Assembly (NCBI RefSeq): GCF_024793945.1
Contig: NZ_JANUSD010000007.1
Span: 186,001-250,000, forward strand
Origin: Emticicia fluvialis
GTDB taxonomy: Bacteria; Bacteroidota; Bacteroidia; Cytophagales; Spirosomataceae
DNA length: 64,000 nucleotides
Direction: 5' to 3'
The position numbers and the translations under genes were made by a program. Numbering within the stretch: the first letter of the stretch is position 1; each line of letters begins with the position of its first letter. The notes under the pieces are model-generated. The model was not told the origin of the DNA, made no database searches, and saw only the letters and a program-made list of their open reading frames with translations. Shown piece after piece: positions 60,016-64,000 of this stretch.

Positions 60016-60906
60016 TTATCTTGTGCTTTTTATTTCAACCACAAAAATCAGCGGTGAGTATGGTGGTATTTTGTAACCACCGTTGGTATTGTCCGGAACA
60101 CCCTGGGTTCCGTATCCTAGTGCAGATGGGAAAACCAACACGGCTTTTTCACCAACCTTTAATTTTAGCAAACCTTCTTCAAAGCCTTTAACCACACTAT
60201 TACTTCCTAAATACACATCTATCTGGCCTTTGTCAAATTCTTTTATACTGCTTGCCAGATAGCCATTATAAACAACACCGGCTGTCTGGCCTGAAGCTAA
60301 CTGTGTACCCGTTGTCTGAGACAACTTTAATACACGCAGGCCTGATTCTGTTTTCTCTCTTGAAACTACCGTAACATTTCCCATACCGGTTGCTATGTAG
60401 TCTTCAATCTGTTTGTCTTCAGAACGATTTTTTACAATCTCCAGATCTACCACAAGAACAGATTTGCCAGGTACATTATTATAATTCTGTGAACCATAAG
60501 CAAGATAAGAAGGTATCAGGAAAGTACCTCTTTCTCCTGATTTAAGTTTGCTGATAGCATCCGAAATTCCCTGCAATCCGATTGTACCCCCAAAAATGAC
60601 AGTAGCGGGTTTATTTGTTGAGCGTAAAGAACTGTCAATCTTGGTACCATCTAACAAAGACATTACGTAATGAAGTACAACTTCATCGCCTACCTTAATA
60701 GAATCACCAGAAGCATTAGTCTTGGTAATCTGATAATACATTCCATTATCTGCCTTTTTCATGTTCAGATTTTTGGAATTGATATACGTCAACATTTCCT
60801 GTTCATTCTTCTTGACGGTTTCTTCCAAATCGTTCTTCAAAAAGTCTGAACAAGAGCTCACAAGAGCGGTACAACCAACAAGTAATCCGAGTACTATCTT
60901 TCTCAT
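60016..60906 (-). CDS. Lipoprotein with two FKBP-type peptidyl-prolyl isomerase domains (second)
   Basis: A 296-aa periplasmic lipoprotein (lipobox VSSC, Cys19) with two FKBP-like domains (about 55-160 and 190-295). The first has VGDEVVLHYVMSLLDGTKIDSS and the second GKSVLV, LKVGEKAVLVFPSALGYG. Proline isomerases of this type assist folding of exported proteins; in gliding species GldI is a related lipoprotein. It is the last gene behind a paralogous FKBP lipoprotein and a DHH phosphoesterase. Confidence 0.88.
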   Translation of the reverse strand: MRKIVLGLLVGCTALVSSCSDFLKNDLEETVKKNEQEMLTYINSKNLNMKKADNGMYYQITKTNASGDSIKVGDEVVLHYVMSLLDGTKIDSSLRSTNKPATVIFGGTIGLQGISDAISKLKSGERGTFLIPSYLAYGSQNYNNVPGKSVLVVDLEIVKNRSEDKQIEDYIATGMGNVTVVSREKTESGLRVLKLSQTTGTQLASGQTAGVVYNGYLASSIKEFDKGQIDVYLGSNSVVKGFEEGLLKLKVGEKAVLVFPSALGYGTQGVPDNTNGGYKIPPYSPLIFVVEIKSTR

Positions 60907-60920
60907 TACATTTAATTTAT

Positions 60921-61763
60921 TTATTTCACATCGATAATTTCCATTTCAAAAATTAACGGACTGTACGGAGGAATAACACCCCCTGCACCCTGCTCGCCAT
61001 AAGCCAGATTAGATGGGATAAAGAAAATGCTTTTTTCGCCTTTTTTCATCATCATCAGTGCTTGTTCCCAGCCTGGTATTACCATTCCCTGGCCTACAGT
61101 CAGTTCAAGAGGATCCTTACCCACAGAAGAATCGAACACTTTACCGGTAATAAGTTTACCTGTGTATTCTACCTTGACGGATTTACCTGCCGTAATGGTT
61201 GCACCAGTGCCCTCTTTCACAACGACCCTGTACATACCATATTGTGTTTTGGTGGCATTAGGAAAATTCTTTTTAGCGTATTCGTCCATGATTTTCACTT
61301 CATCATTCTTTTTGGCCTGTTGCGCTTTCTCAAAATCTTCCATGGTTTGTACCTTTTTCACCTTCACCAGAAACTGCATATCCGAACCTTTTGCTACACC
61401 GGCAGGCATAGGTTGTTGCGCTCTTATAAACAAGGAGTCTGAACTGACGAAAATGGTTGCACTGTCTCCCTCAGAAATATGAAAAAGACTGTTTTCGAAC
61501 GATCCCTTAAAGGCGCCTTTCTGCAAACGCATCATTATAGGCTCGCCACGTTTATAAGTATTGGTAAACACTGTATCGTTTGGCGCTTTTACTATCAGGT
61601 CAAAAGTAACGATATCGCCCTCTTTGGCTTTTTTACCGTTGCCTAGTTCGTGTATCTGGTATTTAGAGCCGTCGGCATCCTGAGTTACTTTAAACTGGTC
61701 ACAAGAAAAAAGCAAACTTGCCGCTAAAACCAGGCCAGAAGAAGTTTTCAAAAATTTTGTCAT
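60921..61763 (-). CDS. Lipoprotein with two FKBP-type peptidyl-prolyl isomerase domains (first)
   Basis: A 280-aa periplasmic lipoprotein (lipobox LLFSC, Cys21). An N-terminal diverged FKBP-like domain (about 25-135: EGDIVTFDLIVKAPNDTVFTN, FHISEGDSATIF) is followed by a helical linker rich in Lys and Glu and a C-terminal canonical domain (about 185-280) with VEYTGKLITGKVFDSS and IPSNLAYGEQGAGGVIPPYSPLIFEMEI. Domain order resembles GldI-type lipoproteins, but gliding involvement is not shown. It lies 14 bp before its paralogue and 39 bp after the DHH gene. Confidence 0.88.
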   Translation of the reverse strand: MTKFLKTSSGLVLAASLLFSCDQFKVTQDADGSKYQIHELGNGKKAKEGDIVTFDLIVKAPNDTVFTNTYKRGEPIMMRLQKGAFKGSFENSLFHISEGDSATIFVSSDSLFIRAQQPMPAGVAKGSDMQFLVKVKKVQTMEDFEKAQQAKKNDEVKIMDEYAKKNFPNATKTQYGMYRVVVKEGTGATITAGKSVKVEYTGKLITGKVFDSSVGKDPLELTVGQGMVIPGWEQALMMMKKGEKSIFFIPSNLAYGEQGAGGVIPPYSPLIFEMEIIDVK

Positions 61764-61802
61764 GAAATTTATTTATTAGTAAGATATTACAATTGTATTT
61801 GG

Positions 61803-62843
61803 CTAGCTATTGTTAAGCAGCTGGGTTTTATGTATGGGCAACAAAAGCAGAAATTTTTCAAGCGTTTTTGAAAGGCTTTCATGAGAACGGCCACCAGCTG
61901 CATTTTTATGCCCGCCACCGCTGAAATAATTCCTGGCAAACTCGCTCACCGAGAAATCTTTCACCGACCGGAACGAAATACGAATCATGTCGTCGCGCTC
62001 TACAAACATGGCTGTCATCTGTACGTCTTTTATAGATAGTCCGTAATTAACAATACCCTCGGTGTCGCCATTTTTTGAACCAAATCTGGCAAGTTCTTCT
62101 TTAGAAATACTCATATATGAAACCCGGTATTCTGGCAGATGCACCAGCTTTTCGCTCAGCGCAAAGCCAAGAAACTGAATCCGTTCTAATGAGTTATTAT
62201 CAAATATCTTCCGGTGGATATCATTGGTACGTACACCAATTTCGATTAGTTCTCCGGCTACCCTGTGCAAATCTTTTGTGGTACTGTCAAACCTGAAAGA
62301 CCCCGTATCTGTTACCAGCCCGGCATATAAGCATTCAGCAGCAGGAATATCAATCAGGGCTTTATCGCCCAGCAACTCAATCAGCAGATAGATTAACTGG
62401 CAGGTAGCTGCGGCTTTTTCGTTCCAGAATATAAAATCGGCAAAGTTTTCAGGCTGTTGATGGTGGTCTATCAAAACCTTTTTGGCAGAGGCGCTTCTCA
62501 CATACTCTTCCATAGCCTTGATACGCCCCAAAGCCGAAAAATCAAGACAGAAAATAACCTCTGCAGCAGCAATTAATGCCTTGGCGGTTTCCTGTTTTTC
62601 ACTCTCAAAGTTAATAACTCCTTTCTCGCCCGGCATCCATTGTAAAAACTCGGGGTAATCGGTAGGGGTAATTACATTTACTGAATGATTTTTTTTCTTT
62701 AAATAGGAAGCCAAGCCCAACGATGACCCGAGTGCATCGGCATCGGGGTTCTGGTGAGTAGTAATAACGATTCTTTTGGGCGAAGCCAATAAAAGGTTAA
62801 AGTCCTGTAATTTCTGAACTGAATCTGTGAAAAACTCTTGCAT
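61803..62843 (-). CDS. DHH/DHHA1 phosphoesterase (NrnA-type)
   Basis: A 346-aa DHH-family enzyme, probably NrnA: degrades short RNA (nanoRNA) and 3'-phosphoadenosine 5'-phosphate. The N-terminal DHH domain has THQNPDADALGSSLGL, then LDFSALGRI and IDHHQQPENF; the C-terminal DHHA1 domain has ISFRSV and the GGGHKNAAGG motif. The ATG at 62843 is chosen over an upstream TTG. The promoter -7 box ends only 7 bases before this ATG, so the mRNA would be leaderless or nearly so. It heads an operon with two FKBP lipoproteins. Confidence 0.9.
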   Translation of the reverse strand: MQEFFTDSVQKLQDFNLLLASPKRIVITTHQNPDADALGSSLGLASYLKKKNHSVNVITPTDYPEFLQWMPGEKGVINFESEKQETAKALIAAAEVIFCLDFSALGRIKAMEEYVRSASAKKVLIDHHQQPENFADFIFWNEKAAATCQLIYLLIELLGDKALIDIPAAECLYAGLVTDTGSFRFDSTTKDLHRVAGELIEIGVRTNDIHRKIFDNNSLERIQFLGFALSEKLVHLPEYRVSYMSISKEELARFGSKNGDTEGIVNYGLSIKDVQMTAMFVERDDMIRISFRSVKDFSVSEFARNYFSGGGHKNAAGGRSHESLSKTLEKFLLLLPIHKTQLLNNS

Positions 62844-62850
62844 AACGCAA

Positions 62851-62881
62851 CAAAGGTACAAAGTAAAGCCGGGAAAACAAA
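62851..62881 (-). promoter_or_regulatory. Promoter of the DHH-FKBP operon
   Basis: Minus strand: TTTG (62881-62878), 19 bases, TACCTTTG (62858-62851). Both boxes exact. Transcription should start at about 62847-62843, at or just before the ATG. Confidence 0.7.
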
Positions 62882-63029
62882 CACGCCTAAAACGAATACA
62901 AACCCCCTGTTAAATATATGTAAAGCCATAAATTTACAGTTTTTTAACATTTTAAAGGTTAAAAGTAACACGGGTTTGGCAATTGATATAAAAAAATGAA
63001 ATAAACCCGGCAGGATTCATATTTTCTCT

Positions 63030-63037
63030 TATGTTTG
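63030..63037 (+). promoter_or_regulatory. GH32 gene -7 box
   Basis: Exact TATGTTTG ending 27 bases before the ATG at 63065. No -33 TTTG at the right spacing. Confidence 0.45.
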
Positions 63038-63064
63038 CAGGTAGTTTATTTTAACCTGTTATAT

Positions 63065-64000
63065 ATGAAAAACCTACTGTTAATCCTGTGCCTGTCAGTA
63101 TCTTATCTGTCTTTTAGCCAACAGGAATCTACTGAACAATGGCGCCCTGCTTTTCATTTTTCTCCGGCCAGAAACTGGACCAACGACCCTAATGGACTGG
63201 TATATCATGACGGCGAATGGCATATATTTTATCAGCACAACCCTTTTGAAAACAAATGGGGGCACATGAGCTGGGGGCACGCCGTAAGCAAAGACCTGAT
63301 GCACTGGCAGCACCTGCCTGTGGCCATACCGGAAGATTCGGTCTGGATTTTTTCGGGCGGAGCCGTAGTAGACCCAAACAACACCAGTGGTTTTGGCGCC
63401 AATAGCATGGTAGCTATCTATACTGCCGACTATCACGGCAAAAAAGAGAACCAACACCTGGCCTACTCTACCGACAAAGGCAGAACCTGGACCAAATATC
63501 AGAAAAACCCCATTATACCCGTACCGCTACCGAACGGAAAGGTAATGAAGGATTTCCGCGACCCGAATATGTTCTGGCACGAGCCAACCAAACAATGGAT
63601 ACTGGTAGTTGTATTACCTACAGAGTTCAAGGCTCATATTTATGGTTCAAAAAACCTGACCGACTGGACTTTTCTGAGCGAATTTGGCGGACAGGGGGAT
63701 GTTAGAAAAATATGGGAGTGCCCCTCATTAATTGAACTGCCCATTGAAGGAGAAAAAGCATCGCGATGGGTTCTAATGCTATCGTCAAGCAGCCCGCATG
63801 AGGATTTTGTGGGAATGCAGTATTTTGTGGGGGATTTTGACGGCAAAAAATTTACTAATGATAACCCGGCAGATACAAAGCTGTATGTTGAGTACGGAAA
63901 AGACTTTTATGCGGCTATTCCGTTTACTCATGCGCCTAAAAAAAGCATGCTGGGCTGGATGGCCAGTTGGCAATATACCGATGCCCTGCCTACTTTTCCG
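63065..64000 (+). CDS. GH32 glycoside hydrolase, 3' end cut by the window
   Basis: A secreted beta-fructosidase-type enzyme; 312 codons are visible and the frame is open to the window end. After a signal peptide (ends near LSFSQ) it has the family-32 signature WTNDPNG with nucleophile Asp41, FRDPN with Asp166 stabilising the transition state, and WECP with acid-base Glu218. Members hydrolyse levan, inulin or sucrose. No SusC/SusD or fructokinase gene is visible next to it, but the region to the right is not in the window. Confidence 0.92.
   Translation, partial: MKNLLLILCLSVSYLSFSQQESTEQWRPAFHFSPARNWTNDPNGLVYHDGEWHIFYQHNPFENKWGHMSWGHAVSKDLMHWQHLPVAIPEDSVWIFSGGAVVDPNNTSGFGANSMVAIYTADYHGKKENQHLAYSTDKGRTWTKYQKNPIIPVPLPNGKVMKDFRDPNMFWHEPTKQWILVVVLPTEFKAHIYGSKNLTDWTFLSEFGGQGDVRKIWECPSLIELPIEGEKASRWVLMLSSSSPHEDFVGMQYFVGDFDGKKFTNDNPADTKLYVEYGKDFYAAIPFTHAPKKSMLGWMASWQYTDALPTFP

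Overview
The window comes from a member of the Bacteroidota, most likely order Cytophagales. The signs are two SusC/SusD outer-membrane pairs, PorT of the type IX secretion system, the gliding ABC component GldG, many short lipoproteins with Bacteroidota-style lipoboxes, 7TMR-DISM and LytTR signalling proteins, and many upstream boxes matching the Bacteroidota promoter consensus (-33 TTTG, -7 TAnnTTTG) with almost no Shine-Dalgarno sequences. There are no rRNA or tRNA genes, no insertion sequence, no phage and no CRISPR array. This is chromosomal backbone with a few accessory patches.

Layout. 0-8.2 kb: peptide deformylase and an omega-amidase, converging on a membrane protein; then a DUF2141 protein and an operon of polyprenyl synthase, rhomboid protease and LytTR regulator; then a large hybrid histidine kinase. 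8.5-14 kb: a lipoprotein, ubiE-porT-yidD, a DinB protein and a fused phosphoserine phosphatase/phosphoglycerate dehydrogenase. 14-23.8 kb: a GMC dehydrogenase with its small subunit, a P-type ATPase, gldG without gldF, a DUF985 cupin, a DUF4293 membrane protein, a sugar-nucleotide epimerase and a small lipoprotein. 23.9-29.7 kb: an ethanolamine-type permease, a NagX-like membrane protein, an acetyltransferase, RsmF and a stand-alone elongation factor Ts. 30-33.7 kb: an AT-rich patch with a lipoprotein, a 22-bp inverted repeat and a four-gene cluster (LolA-like protein, secreted YidD-like protein, two TPR membrane paralogues). 33.8-45 kb: a PEGA lipoprotein, a DUF1080 protein next to a second NagX-like protein, a gluconate kinase/6-phosphogluconate dehydrogenase pair, REP-like hairpins, GtrA, a YdeI/cupin/esterase operon and RlmN. 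45-56 kb: a short-chain dehydrogenase and two tandem SusC/SusD pairs. 56-64 kb: a cysteine desulfurase, a Lrp regulator divergent from ornithine aminotransferase, two FKBP lipoproteins behind a DHH phosphoesterase, and a GH32 glycosidase cut by the window end.

How the genes fit together. Several encode uptake and oxidation of carbohydrates: SusC/SusD pairs, GH32, GMC dehydrogenase with subunit 3, DUF1080, gluconokinase and 6-phosphogluconate dehydrogenase. Others serve envelope biogenesis: PorT, two YidD-type proteins, a LolA-like protein, FKBP lipoproteins and GldG. Convergent gene pairs are nearly all separated by clear bidirectional hairpin terminators, so transcription units can be read well here.

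Most unusual points: the LolA-like/YidD/TPR cluster, three direct repeats at exactly 20-bp spacing between the LytTR gene and the promoter of its neighbour, the SerB-SerA fusion, a CX2CX2CX3C cluster in the GMC enzyme, and paired hairpins with identical GAT loops after the gluconokinase gene.
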